Part shown: piece after piece, positions 1-18,750 of the stretch
How positions within the stretch are numbered: the stretch's first letter is position 1
Layout: the number at the start of each line of letters is the position of its first letter
Assembly: GCF_963259705.1 (NCBI RefSeq)
Contig: NC_081844.1
Span: forward strand, 23,049,715 to 23,113,714
From: Myotis daubentonii
Taxonomy: Eukaryota > Chordata > Mammalia > Chiroptera > Vespertilionidae
DNA length: 64,000 bases
Direction of reading: 5' to 3'
Translations under genes and position numbers: made by a program
Notes under the pieces: model-generated
Told to the model about the DNA's origin: nothing
The model's database searches: none
The model's input: the letters and a program-made list of their open reading frames with translations, nothing else

Positions 1-60
1 ACAACAAAACTGCCCATGGGGCCTGCCCGCCTTGGTGACTTGGGAAGGCATCTGCCTGGG

Positions 61-215
61 TCAGGATTCTCTCACTCATTTAATAAACATTTATTGTTGC
101 CTACAGTGTACCTGAAATCTGCCGCTGGGAAAGCTGACATTCTAGTGTACAAGACAAACAAGAAACGGGACAAATCAGCAATCAGCAAGTTATGCTTCGT
201 TAGGGCATGAGAAGA
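61..215. repeat. Old L2-like LINE remnant in TRMT1 intron
   Basis: The stretch resembles the degenerate block found at L2 ends in many mammals (an 'aacatttattg...cctacagtg...acattctagtg...caagacaaacaag' pattern). It is strongly diverged and I see no boundary signals. Positions 1-814 as a whole are TRMT1 intronic sequence; I searched the minus strand there for the next TRMT1 exon and did not find it. Confidence 0.4.
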
Positions 216-554
216 GTTTTGAAAAGAACAGAGCAGGGCAAAGGTTCTGGGGAGACTGAGGAAGGGGTTCAATGCAGGACAGGACAGAGTCAGGGACACC
301 TGAAGGAGGTGAGGGAACAGTCCTGGGGGGCACTCAGGGACAGGCACTCCAGGTAGAGGGAACAGCCTGTAAAAAGGCCCTGAGATGGGGCTGTGTCTCA
401 TGAGCTTGAGTGAGGGGGCCAGTGTGGAGTGAGCCAGGGGGAAGTCGGGGGATAAGTGAGGGCTGGAAAGTGACACGGAAATGGGGCAGGGCTTGCAGGT
501 GGAACTGTTTCTGCTGAGCAGAGGGGGACCATGATCTAACTCAGGTGCTCACAG

Positions 555-568
555 GCGCCCTCTGGTAG
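555..568 (-). promoter_or_regulatory. CTCF-like motif in TRMT1 intron
   Basis: The plus strand reads GCGCCCTCTGGTAG, the reverse complement of a CTCF core (CTACCAGAGGGCGC). The match to the CTCF consensus is by eye. No occupancy can be inferred from sequence alone. Confidence 0.45.
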
Positions 569-813
569 CTGTGGGGGGAACAGTCTGTGGGGGGCGAGGG
601 TGGGAGCTGGGGAACCAGGGCTGAGGTGACCACACTGGTCTATGTGAGCAGTGACAGGGCCAGACTAGGGTGGGGGCAGAGGAGAAGCGGTAGAAGTGGT
701 GGGAAAAGGTAGATTCTGGATCTCACTTGAAGAATGAACATGTATCTGTTAGGGAAGTGTCTGGGCCGTCTGCAAGCATGTGAGCGTCCACGCCTGTGGC
801 GGAGATGTCCCTA

Positions 814-9203
<8,390 letters not shown>

Positions 9204-9441
9204 CCGCGGCGGCCTGTGCCTGCCCGGTCTGCATCAGGAGGGCGCAGAGGGGAGGAGAGAGCTGCTTTCCTGGACCGGGGGGCCTACACATCTGCAAAAC
9301 AGAGGCTCAGGAGAGCCCGTGGCCTCCGTGAGCTGACGCCAGCGCCCATCTTCTGGAGACCCGCCCTAGCGCAGCCTGAAGCCCTTAAGTGGGTCCGCCC
9401 CGGCACCAGATCCCTCCCCTCGCCGCCCGGGCGCTCCTCAC

Positions 9442-9522
9442 CTGCTCTCGCGAAACGGAGAACCGAATTAGGCTCGGTCACATTTTCCGGATGAAGACCT
9501 GGGCGCCGCCATGTTGGCACGG
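9442..9522 (-). other. TRMT1: TRMT1 noncoding first exon (inferred)
   Basis: On the minus strand a canonical donor (GAGAGCAG|GTGAGG) ends an exon at 9442. The start is not visible; it is probably near the YY1-type AACATGGCGGC at 9515-9505. Two acceptors could lead into the ATG exon: TTTTGCAG next to 9290, or TGATGCAG near 9230. With the first, two ATGs out of frame with TRMT1 precede the start codon. Confidence 0.55.
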
Positions 9523-9560
9523 TTGGGGGCGGGTCATGTGGCAGAATGTAGCCAATCAGT
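9445..9560 (-). promoter_or_regulatory. TRMT1: TRMT1 core promoter elements
   Basis: TATA-less CpG-rich promoter. Visible motifs: TCTCGCGAAA (9446-9455, one base off the TCTCGCGAGA housekeeping palindrome), AACATGGCGGC (YY1 type, minus strand, 9515-9505) and CCAAT in GCCAATCAG (9551-9559; ATTGG on the minus strand). Confidence 0.6.
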
Positions 9561-10640
9561 GATGCCACCTACCGTGGGCGGCCGGGGTCAAAATGCACCA
9601 TGGAAAGCGCAGAACGCGTGATGTCCAAGGCCTTGATCACAGCGGTTCTCCTGTAATTAAGGCCTCACCTCACCAGCCCACTTCACAGATGAGGAAGTTG
9701 AGGCTCAGAAAAAGGGCGGTACGCGAAGCAATCCTATGCCTATCGATCGTCTCCTGGATTCTGGGTGCCATAAACACATTATTTCGGGGCATCCTGCAAG
9801 AATAGCTCAGGCTTTGGAATCAGATTTACTGAGTTTGAATCCTAGCCCAACCACATGGTCTTGGCAAGTTACTTAAACTCTCTGGACCTCACTTTCCTTC
9901 CATGTTAAATAAGAGTCCTAGCTCCCAAGATAGAGCAAAGATTACAAGACAACACCCCGAAAGTATGCAAGGAAGTCTCTTTCACGTAACCCTCAACAAG
10001 AAAGGAGGACAGGGTAGTGGTCCAGGCTGTCTGGGCTCCCAGTCCCAGCTCCCTTTGCTACTGGTTCTTAACCCCTCTCTGTGCTTATGTCTCCCCCATT
10101 TGCAAAATGGGCAGAACTTTTCAAGGTTCATTATTGGTTTGTGATGAGCATGAAACAAGTGAGTGCAGATAAAATGCTTATAACGTCATCTGACTTAGTG
10201 TGTTTTATTGTGGCTTCTGGACCTTGGGCTTGAAGCCTGACACCCGCCATCACTTCCTTTAGCCTTTTTCTTTATCTCTCTGTGCCTCCCTTTTCTATAA
10301 AGTGTGTGTGTGTGAAATAATTCCTACGTAAGAATGTTACTGGGACCTTTCACTTGTGCTCTCTTCAGCAGCATATATACTAAAATTGGAATGAGATCAT
10401 TCACAGAAAGACCCTAAAACAGTGCCTGGCACAATGAACAGCAGACACTGTTATTATTTGCGTTTGACAGGAAACTAAAGTTCTGAGAGGCAGAGCGACT
10501 TGCCCCAGGTTGCGGGACTAGAAGGTGACAGGGTCGGGATTCGAACTCTAAAGCACAGACGAGGTCCTGGAGGCGGAGACCGGAAGGGGCGCCTTCGGTG
10601 CTCGGCTGCCCTCGCCTAGGGGGCGGGGCGGGGCGGGGCG
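9523..10640. other. Head-to-head interval TRMT1-NACC1
   Basis: About 1.1 kb between the inferred starts of the divergent genes. It holds old MIR pieces (plus strand 9800-9910; minus strand about 9660-9720 and 10455-10555), a U6 snRNA fragment (10356-10396), and then the NACC1 CpG island from about 10560. Confidence 0.6.
10356..10396 (+). pseudogene. Truncated U6 snRNA copy (5' about 40 nt)
   Basis: GTGCTCTCTTCAGCAGC followed by ATATACTAAAATTGGAA matches the 5' end of U6 snRNA with few substitutions. After about 40 nt it diverges, so the rest of the RNA, its internal stem-loop and the terminal T-run are absent. I see no snRNA-type promoter upstream. It is a retroposed fragment, not a functional gene. 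Confidence 0.8.
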
Positions 10641-11660
10641 GGGGCGGGGCCTAGGCGGCTCCTCCCCAGCCCGGCTGCGGCGGCGGGGCTTGCGCTGGTT
10701 CGGCGCTCGGCTGGGGCGGCCTGGCCCACAATGAATGGCCGCCGCGGCTGCCGCTGCTGCTGAGGCGGAGGCCGCGGAGGCCGCGGAGGCGGAGGCCGAG
10801 GCCCCGGCGCAGGGGGGTGCGCCCCGGGCCCAGGTCCGGCCCCAGCTGCCGCTGCGGAGCCCGCCAGGAGCCCCCGGAGCGCGGCCACGGCGCAGGTGAG
10901 GCGACCCGCTCCAGGCCTGGTTCCGGCCTCCTCTCGCCGGGGCGGCCCGAGGGCATCCGAGGTCCGGCTCCGGCCCGAACGGGGAGGGCTCGGGGCGGCC
11001 TCCTCAGAGAGAGGAGGAACCGGGCCCGCAGCCTGCACTTCAGGCTGGGCCGGCGAGTGCGGGGTGACCTGGCCCCCGCCCGCGGCCTGGAGTGTCCAGC
11101 CCCAGGCCGGGCCGTGGGGCTTGGGGGACGGCGGGATTGGGCCCAGACCTCCGCCCCTCCTTCCCGGCGGGGGATGGGGAGCCCGGCCGGGCCGGGCCGG
11201 GCAGGTGCGGGGGGAGGGGCGGCGGGGAAGTTGCAGGGCCCGAGGGATGAAGTGAGAAGGCTCCCGGGAGCCCGGAGGGGGAGGGGAAGAGGAGTCGGGC
11301 TCGGGGGCCGGCCGAGTGCGGGGAGGAGGGGCGGGCGGCGCCGCCGGAGGGAAATGGCCCGGAGGGGGTCGGGGCGTGGCCGGGCGGGCAGGTACGGTCG
11401 CGGGCGGAGGTGGGTGGGTCAGGTTACAGGCTCGGGGGTGGCCGAGGAGAAGCCCAGGAAGTGGGGCTGGTGGGCGTGGGCGGGGCGAGTTCGGAATGGG
11501 GGTTGGGGGTGGGGGGTTGCGGGGAGCCGGCGGGTCGCAGAGCCCCGAGGTGCTGGCGGAGTCACCTGGGGTGAGGGCTGGAGAGATGTTGCGGGGGAGA
11601 GGCCAGGTCCCGGGGAGATCGGGTAAGTTGGGGGACTCCTGGAGGAGTTGGGGAGTCGGG
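10560..11660. promoter_or_regulatory. NACC1: NACC1 CpG-island promoter
   Basis: CpG-dense DNA over exon 1 and the start of intron 1. At 10617-10652 there is a tandem run of GGGGCGGGGC Sp1/KLF boxes. No TATA box is visible just upstream of exon 1. Confidence 0.75.
10690..10895 (+). other. NACC1: NACC1 noncoding exon 1
   Basis: The exon ends at 10895 with a canonical donor (CGCAG|GTGAGG). The 5' end is approximate. It contains two overlapping ATGs: 10731, a 10-codon ORF stopping at 10763, and 10735, in strong context (gaATGgcc), whose frame stays open to the exon end. Confidence 0.7.
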
Positions 11661-14116
11661 GAAGAGGCGGAGCTTTGGGGCTAGGCTAGTGGGGATGTGG
11701 AGGCAGGTCCGAGAACTAGTGCTGACCGAGAGGCACGTGCCAAGATGTACCCCCTTTCCCGGCCAGAAGTTAGCTCTGGGCCAAATGGGGGGGACTCTTC
11801 CCCCCCCACACACACACACCTCACTCCCATCCGGCTCTGGGTCCCCGACCTACCCTGGGGCAAGCCTCTGCCAGGTGGGTGTTGGTGTGGGCAGCTTGGG
11901 AACACCTAGCTCGGGCATCTTGTTTACCATGGGGGTGGCCCTTGCACACCCCCACCCCCTGTACCTGCAGGGAGGCGGCCTCGGTGCCCTTACCTGAGCA
12001 TCTAAGGTTCCTAGAATCTCTCCCCGCCCGATTGTGACCGGAGCCCTGAGGCTCAAACCTGGAGGCTGGGCCCCCAACCACCATCTTAGACGGTGGCTTC
12101 CCGGGCACTAGCTCCCTGAAGGTGAACTGGGAGGTGAGTGTATAAAGTTTTGTTCATTGTGTCTTGGAGGTTTATGAGGGGGTAACGGGCAGGTCCCGTC
12201 ACCAAGAAGGGGATCAAGTCAGGCACCCTAGCCCAGGCCCTTGGGGTTACTGACCCCCGGGGCTCTGCTTCTAGGGTGATGTCCGGACCAGGCCCCTGCT
12301 GGTCACATGAGCTCATTCATTGCTCACCACCAACCAGGTCAGCTTAGGCCTTGGGGTGGCTTATCCCAGGTCATGTGACTAGAGCCCAAACCCATAATCC
12401 CCCAAGCTGGCCTTTGAGGGTCATGACTGGAGGAGCTCCCCAGTCTTCCAGATTCCTCCTCAAAAATTCTTTCTTCTTGCCATCCCAGGGGATGGGTCAG
12501 TACCCTTTCGTACAGTTTTCATGGTGTCCCTGGGGGCTGGGAAAGTGAAAGCTTTCTCAGACACGAGTCTTTCTCATCCCCCATGCCCCATGCGGGAGCC
12601 AAGAGGTTAGAGGTGATGGAGCTGTGGACTGCCAGGGGGAGGCGGTTATGAGGACGGGGCTGGGCTGTGGAGCTGAATTTTGCTTTGCTTTCCTGGTTTG
12701 TCTTTTTCCCCACGTTGGTCCCGGGTCAGAACACCCCAGCTTTTGTTCCTTTTCTTGGCGCTAATTGCAAAGCTGTTACCGGTGTGTCCCGAGAACACTG
12801 ACTTGGGAGCCTCGCACCTGGAGCAGAAGCGACCGACTGCTGGGGCGATTGGTATCAGCCAGATCTGGGTTTAATGATGGGTTGTCACCCTCATTCCTTC
12901 CCTTCCCCCAGTATCCCCATCATTCCTAGAACGGCCTTCTATTTGGGCCCTGGCCTCCTCCCATCTTGTGGCTCGCCTCCTGGTTCTGGGAGGGGTAGCG
13001 CCTGGGCCAGCAGCCCCACGTAAAGAGGCCTTTCCCCTGCCTGGTTGGGCTGAGGCTGGGGCCTCCCGGGCCTTGGCAGGGCTCTGGCCTGGCTACTGAG
13101 GACAGGGGTGGTTACCTTGACTCACAGCTGGAACAGGGGCAGAGATTGGGTCTCAGGTGGCCTTGGTGTGTGGGTGGCAGAGAAGTGGGTGGTGGGTTTA
13201 TGCCTGCACCTGGAGCTGTAGAAGGCACATTTAATAACTAACTGCTTTTCTGTGAGGACTTAGGGTGCACAGACCTAGGGCGCCAGAGGAGGCCATGATC
13301 TGGGGTAGGGTGGTGGACGGCGGCCATGGGGCAGTTTTATCTCACTAGGATGCCAACCCCCTGTGAGGAACTAGGGGAGCAGCCCTGAGTAGCAGATCCT
13401 AGAGCCTCTCTCAGCAACTTTTATTCTAGTGAAGGTGACCCAACAAACAAATGACCAAGAGCATTCCTGCTATCCCTGCATTCATGAACGTAGTGAGACA
13501 AGGGGAAATGAGTGAGTGCTGTGGGGCTTTAGATAGGATGGTCAGGGAAGACTTTGGGGAGATCTGAACCTTGAATAATAAGAAATAAATCAGCCCGGGG
13601 GGTGGGGGCGGGGAGTTGGCTGGGGCAAGGAGGGGCAAATGTTCTAGGCAGACGGACAGCCCAGTGAGAGTCTTCATTAAGCATGTGCCAGGCTCCTGCC
13701 AAGTGCTCTGAATGTCTTCATGAGGAAGGAGCAAGGAGTGACCCTAATGTACAGATAGACCCTTAGTCCCATTTACAGAAAGGAAGCACCCAGCCTCGGG
13801 GTCTTCTGGGTCTCCCCGTCACACCAGATGCAAGTCCAGACCCCCTTGGCCTGCATTCCGGGCCTTGGCCAGGGCCAGGCACTGGACAGCCCCAGTAGGT
13901 TCTTGAGCAAGGCTGTGAGAAGATGAGAGCTTTGATTGGCTTTGCTGGGCTCACTGTTGGGGTCAACAGGGAGGATTGGGGTTTGGTGTGGTGAGGTCTG
14001 CCTGGGAATTCATCAGTGCCGTTGCCAAAGCTCCTGATGGAGAAGGTGGCATGCCAGCTGAAGTGGGGATTACTACATTTGAGATTATGGTGAGCTGCCC
14101 GGTCTTGAAATCATGG

Positions 14117-14162
14117 AGGTGAACTGGGTAAAGGATTGTGGGGCTTTCCAGGAGCCTCTGTT
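14117..14162 (+). repeat. Short duplicated segment, copy 1
   Basis: A 35-nt core beginning CTGGGTAAAGGATT and ending TTCCAGGAGCCT recurs at 16689-16732 with one mismatch. The flanking sequences differ. Confidence 0.7.
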
Positions 14163-14668
14163 GGGTCCTCTGTCATCCTCATTACCCCTGACCACTTTCC
14201 TGGGTGCCCAGCTGAGCACTTTTGCACATTTTGAGTTTTCTCATGCCTACCATGGGCAAGCAGACCCACCTTCCTGCCTCTGATCCTGGGTCCCCTCTCC
14301 TGAGAATGGCATCCCCTGTCCCGCCCCCCCCCCCCAGCCCTTTGAACCACAGAGGCCATGAGGTGGAACTGGGCAGGTGGCTGTCCTGTGTCCAGTGCCT
14401 GGTTGTGGTCATTGTCCCTTCTCCCCTGCTGCCTCCTCGGTGAAGGTCTCAGCGTCCTCAGAGACCCAAGGGTGTCTGTGAGGACCATGACTCTGTCATG
14501 ACTGAAGTACAGGGAGGGTTAGGATGAACTAACATACTGTAGTGGAGAGAGTTAGCACTACCCTGCACCACCTGGCTTGGCCTTGAAACCCTTGGGCAAA
14601 AGTCTTGACCTCGGCGCCCTTTGTTTCCTCATCTGATAAAGTGGGAACAAGCAGGCATACCTATATCT

Positions 14669-15185
14669 CAGTGGTTCTCCACCAGGGGCAATTCTGCCCC
14701 CTCAGGGGATACTTGGGAAATACCTGATGACATTTTTTGTTGTCACAGCTGGTCTGGCAGTGCTACTAGCCTCTAGTGCAGTGGTTCTCAACCTTCCTAA
14801 TGCCGCGACCCTTTAATACAGTTCCTCATGTTGTGGTGACCCCCAACCATAAAATTATTTTTGTTGCTACTTCATGACTGTAATTTTGCTACTGTTATGA
14901 ATCGTCATGTAAATATCTGATATGCAGGATGTATTTTCATTGTTATAAATTGAACATAATGAAAGCATAGTGATTAATCACAAAAACAATATTTAACCAT
15001 ATATGTGTTTTCGGATGGTCTTTGGCGACCCCTGTGAAAGAGTCGTTCGACCCCAAAGGGGTCGCGACCCACAGGTGGAGAACCGCTGCTCTAGTGGTTG
15101 CAGAGGGTGCTGCTCAACATCATATAATGCACAGGGCAGCCCCACCATGGAACTGTTCTCAGGAGCTGCAGTGCTGGGCCAACTG
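14669..15185. mobile_element. MER20-type hAT element interrupted by SPIN-type element
   Basis: The left end CAGTGGTTCTCCACCAGGGG and the internal 'ttgtcac.gctgg....gtgctact.gc.tctagtg' and 'gctgctcaacatcatataatgcacaggrcagcccc' are typical MER20. The right end is worn, so the boundary is approximate. The SPIN-type insertion at 14779-15088 splits it. Confidence 0.8.
14779..15088. mobile_element. SPIN (SPACE INVADERS)-type nonautonomous hAT element, 310 bp
   Basis: Inverted ends CAGTGGTTCTCAACCT and (inverted) CAGCGGTTCTCCACCT, and the characteristic 'gggtcgcgaccc', 'gtcgttcgacccc' and 'gtgattaatcac' blocks. A perfect 8-bp target duplication CTCTAGTG occurs at 14771-14778 and 15089-15096. No transposase frame; it would have been moved by an autonomous SPIN relative. 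Confidence 0.92.
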
Positions 15186-16688
15186 GTGAGGGTTACATGA
15201 GAAGTTACTGTCTGAGTGCGATCAGGTGATGCTGTGATGGCACCAGGGGAGCTCCCTGTATGTACCGCCTATTATGAAATCACAAGGTTTGGGAGATGGT
15301 GAAAGGCATAAGATGTCTCTGTTACTGTCAGGGAGTGTATAGTCTGACAAGGGGTAGGTGGACGGACAGAAGGGGACACAGCTAATAACTGTGCCAACCC
15401 CAGCTGGCATTACTGGACACTGACTGCATGGTGGGCTATTTTGTTGGTTTAATCCTTGAAACAGCCTTGTAAGGTTGCTGCTGCTGCTATTGGCCCCTTT
15501 TATAGTTGGGAAGACTGATTGGGACAAGCACTAAGATAGATAAATGTTCCTGGAAGTGAAGAGAAAGGGAAGTGTAATGCTAAGCAGGAAGCTTTGTAAG
15601 GGATATTTGAGCCTAGTAAAATAATAATAAGACTCCATTCTTAGACCCTGCCAAGCCCTGTGTGGTGTCCAAGTGCATTTCAATAAGCCCCATCCCAGTA
15701 ACCACCCGCCCTCAGCACCACCAGCCTCCTTTGTGTTGGAGCAATAACACCTCAGGGCTTTTGCATGGCCTCTGCTCTTCTGTCCTTTGGGTGTGACTAT
15801 ACCCGGGGAGTAGGCTGTAGCTCAGAAGGAGGGCTTGTGGTCAGAGTGGAAGGGGGGCTGGGCTGCTGCTAGGTTCTGGAGCTGCTGCAGGCGGAGGCTA
15901 GATTGCCCAGGGCTGTCAGGAGAAATAGGAAGTTGGAGAGGCTACAGGCTAAACTGCTGATCCCCGGAGGTGGCAGTGAAGGAAGGAAGAGTGGAGAAGA
16001 GCTGGGGAAACAGAACAGCACCCCACCTGGCCCTCAGAGGGCACCTGAGACCATGGATGGGGGGGTCCCCAGCTGGGCAGCAAATCCCATTTCTGCAGAG
16101 GACATGCCCAGCGAGGATAAAGAGCCTGGCTCTGGCCTTGGCTTGCCCTTGCTTCCCTTCCCCCACTCTGGCTTCTCTGAGCCCCAGTTTTCCTATCCCT
16201 GAAATCAGTCTAGTCACAGCGGCCTGCTGTGGGGAACAACAGGACCATGCAGAGGATGAGCCTAGCCAGCCGAGTCAAGAAGCCTCCTGATTCTCAGACA
16301 GGAGTCAGACTGCCTGGGTGTGATTCTGGCTCTTGATCTCCTAATCTTTAAATGACAGGAAGATTTGTTTCCTCCCCCAGAACTAGCGAGAGGAATAATT
16401 GAAGCACCCGCTCTGAGCCCTCTCTGGGTACTGGTGCACAGTAGGGACAAATGTGAATGCCAGCTACTATTGCAAATCCTATCCCCCACCATGAGTTTAG
16501 TGGCTGCTTTTCAGGGAAAAAGAAGTGAGTTAAATGTGCACAGATGCCAAACAGTAGGATCGATACAATTAGAGAGCACATTGTGCTTCCCTATCAAACA
16601 TTTGCCTGAGCTGTCTAATTCGGCCCCTAAGAGGGTCCCAATGGCTCTGGGTTCATCCCTGGCTATGGCTGGATCTGGCCACCTCCTG

Positions 16689-16732
16689 CTGAGCTGGGTA
16701 AAGGATTATGGGGCTTTCCAGGAGCCTTAGTT
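16689..16732 (+). repeat. Short duplicated segment, copy 2
   Basis: Near-identical partner of 14117-14162, 2.57 kb downstream in the same intron. Confidence 0.7.
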
Positions 16733-16765
16733 CCTTCTTACACTTGGAGTTGGTTTCCCTTAATC

Positions 16766-16793
16766 GAGTCGCCCACGTATCAGTGGGCGACTC
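16766..16793. other. Perfect 11-bp hairpin
   Basis: GAGTCGCCCAC, loop GTATCA, then GTGGGCGACTC. The stem is perfect and includes two CpG pairs. No T-run, tRNA or known element surrounds it. Confidence 0.7.
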
Positions 16794-17489
16794 AGAGCTT
16801 CCCGGGTAAACCACAGATCAGTCCCCCCAGCCTCTGCTGGCTGGAGAACTCGGAGCTCCCTTCCCGAAGAGGTGGCAGCTCACACTCCCGAGAATCACCA
16901 GCCACACAAGTGGTTTCGTTTGAAGCCTAGTGCGCCCGAGGCTGTCCCGAATCATGGTTTTCATCCGGCAGCAGTGTGAGCAGTTGTTCACATTCACTTA
17001 CATTGAGCCCAGCCTCAGAGACCCCTTTTGAGTGCCACTCCTGTTTTAGTTTCATTGTTGTGAACTGGGAAAAGGGAACCAGGTTGGAATTAATGGGAAT
17101 AATTATCCCATTTGTTTCTCAAATAACTATTGAACACCCACTGTGTGCCCAGCAGGTTCTAGGGGCAGAGGACAAAGCAGCCGGAAACAGGCCAACGCCC
17201 TGCCCCAGTGGAGCTGACACAAAACCAAGAACACATTTGCTAGATAGTGGGAAGTGTCAAGGAGGAAAAACCAAACAGAAAAAAACAACCGAAGGAATTG
17301 GGATTGGAACGTTGTCTGTCTTTGGAAATCTGAGGTTGGTGACTGTGAGGGTATAAAGAGCTGTGGCCATTTGGGACAGCCTTCTAGAAGGCTCAAAGGC
17401 AGGTTGGGCCCCAATATGCATTGTAGGGGCCCTGGTGGTGCTACTCCGGACCCAGATGGTGAGAACTGGTTTTGCAGGAGTCCAAGGTG

Positions 17490-17835
17490 AATCTAAGGGT
17501 CTTGGCCTGAGTGGGGAGCTTTCCAGTGAGAGCTACGGCCGGAGCAGGCTTGGGGGGATGGGAGCTCAGTTGCAGGCACATTGAGTTGGCATCTGAGGTA
17601 TGTGCAAATCCAGCACCCCCGGGGGAGGCCCAGGCCAGGGGCTCCATGGCAGAGTTGTGGGTGAGTAGAGCTGTGTTTGAAGCCTATTTCAGGCAGCCAT
17701 AACAAAATACCATAGATGGGGAGGCTTAAGCAGACACTTTCTCACAGCTCTGGGGACTGGAAGTCCAAGATGGCCACAAGGTCAGGTTCTGGTTGGGTTC
17801 TGGTGTGCTCACATGGCTTTCCTTTGTGTGTGTGC
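17490..17835 (+). repeat. Local duplication, copy A
   Basis: Collinear with 18400-18750, at clearly less than full identity. Matching blocks: GTGGGGAGCTTTCC, GGAGCTCAGTTGCAGGCACATT, GGCATCTGAG, GGCCAGGGGCTCCAT, then the old repeat 'cataacaaaataccatagatg...ggaagtccaagatgg'. The shared part includes both non-repeat-looking and repeat sequence. Confidence 0.7.
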
Positions 17836-18399
17836 TTGAAAAGAAAAATATCTCTTATACGGACACCAGTCTTACTGAGTTAGGGCCCCACTTCTGTGAC
17901 CTTTTAATTTTCTCCTACAGATTCTGACTCCAAGTATAGGCACGTGGGGGTTAGGGTGGGGGGACACCAGTTCTGCCCGTAGCAGAGGACTGAGCCTAGT
18001 GCCAACCTTCACTTTCTGGAAGAACCACATCTGCTTCTCCCTCAAGGCTCTGCGTGCCTTCCCTGTGCCTTGAGGGTAAGACCCCAGCCCACCACTGCCT
18101 CAGTAGATTGCCACTCCCTGCCCCCAGATCTCCGCTCTTCTGGGCAAGATAACAGTCCCCTGCATGCAGCACATTGACTGTGTGATTCTGCAGGAATGGC
18201 CGTGTCCCCCGCCACGCCAGGCTCCTGGACACTTCCTGGCCTGGGCAGGTGCTCGGCAAATGTTTGTTGAGTAACTTGTGGGAGCTCATAGCCTCACATC
18301 TCACTGGGAGACCTGCTCAAGTCTGGGACCAGGACTAGCAATGCTGGGAGGATTCTCGGCTCTTCATGTGGGGCTGAGAGCTGCCCCTCCCCTCCTTGG

Positions 18400-18750
18400 G
18401 GTCTAGAGTGTTGACCTCAGTGGGGAACTTTCCGGTGAGCTACGATCAGAGCAGGCTGGAGGGGACAGGAGCTCAGTTATAGGCACATTGAATTGGCATC
18501 TGAGTCATGTGCAAATGCAGCGCCCATGGGGAGGTCCAGGCCAGGGGTTCCATTGGCAGCATTGTAGGTGGGTAGATGGTGTTTCGCGTCTGTCTCAGCT
18601 CAGGCAGCCGTAACAAAATACCATAGATGAGGAGACTTAAACAACATAAACTTATTTTCTCGCAGATTTGGGGGCTGGAAGTCCAAGATGGCTGCACAGT
18701 CAGGTTCTAGTCGGTTCGCATGGCCTTTCCTCTGTGTGCTCGCTTGGGGA
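18400..18750 (+). repeat. Local duplication, copy B
   Basis: Partner of 17490-17835, offset about 910 bp. The order of all blocks is the same. Confidence 0.7.

Noticed and set aside
10817..11626. Long plus-strand open frame of 269 codons in the NACC1 CpG island
   Set aside because: Gly/Arg/Pro-rich translation of GC-rich DNA with open frames on both strands; it crosses the exon 1 donor and resembles no protein.
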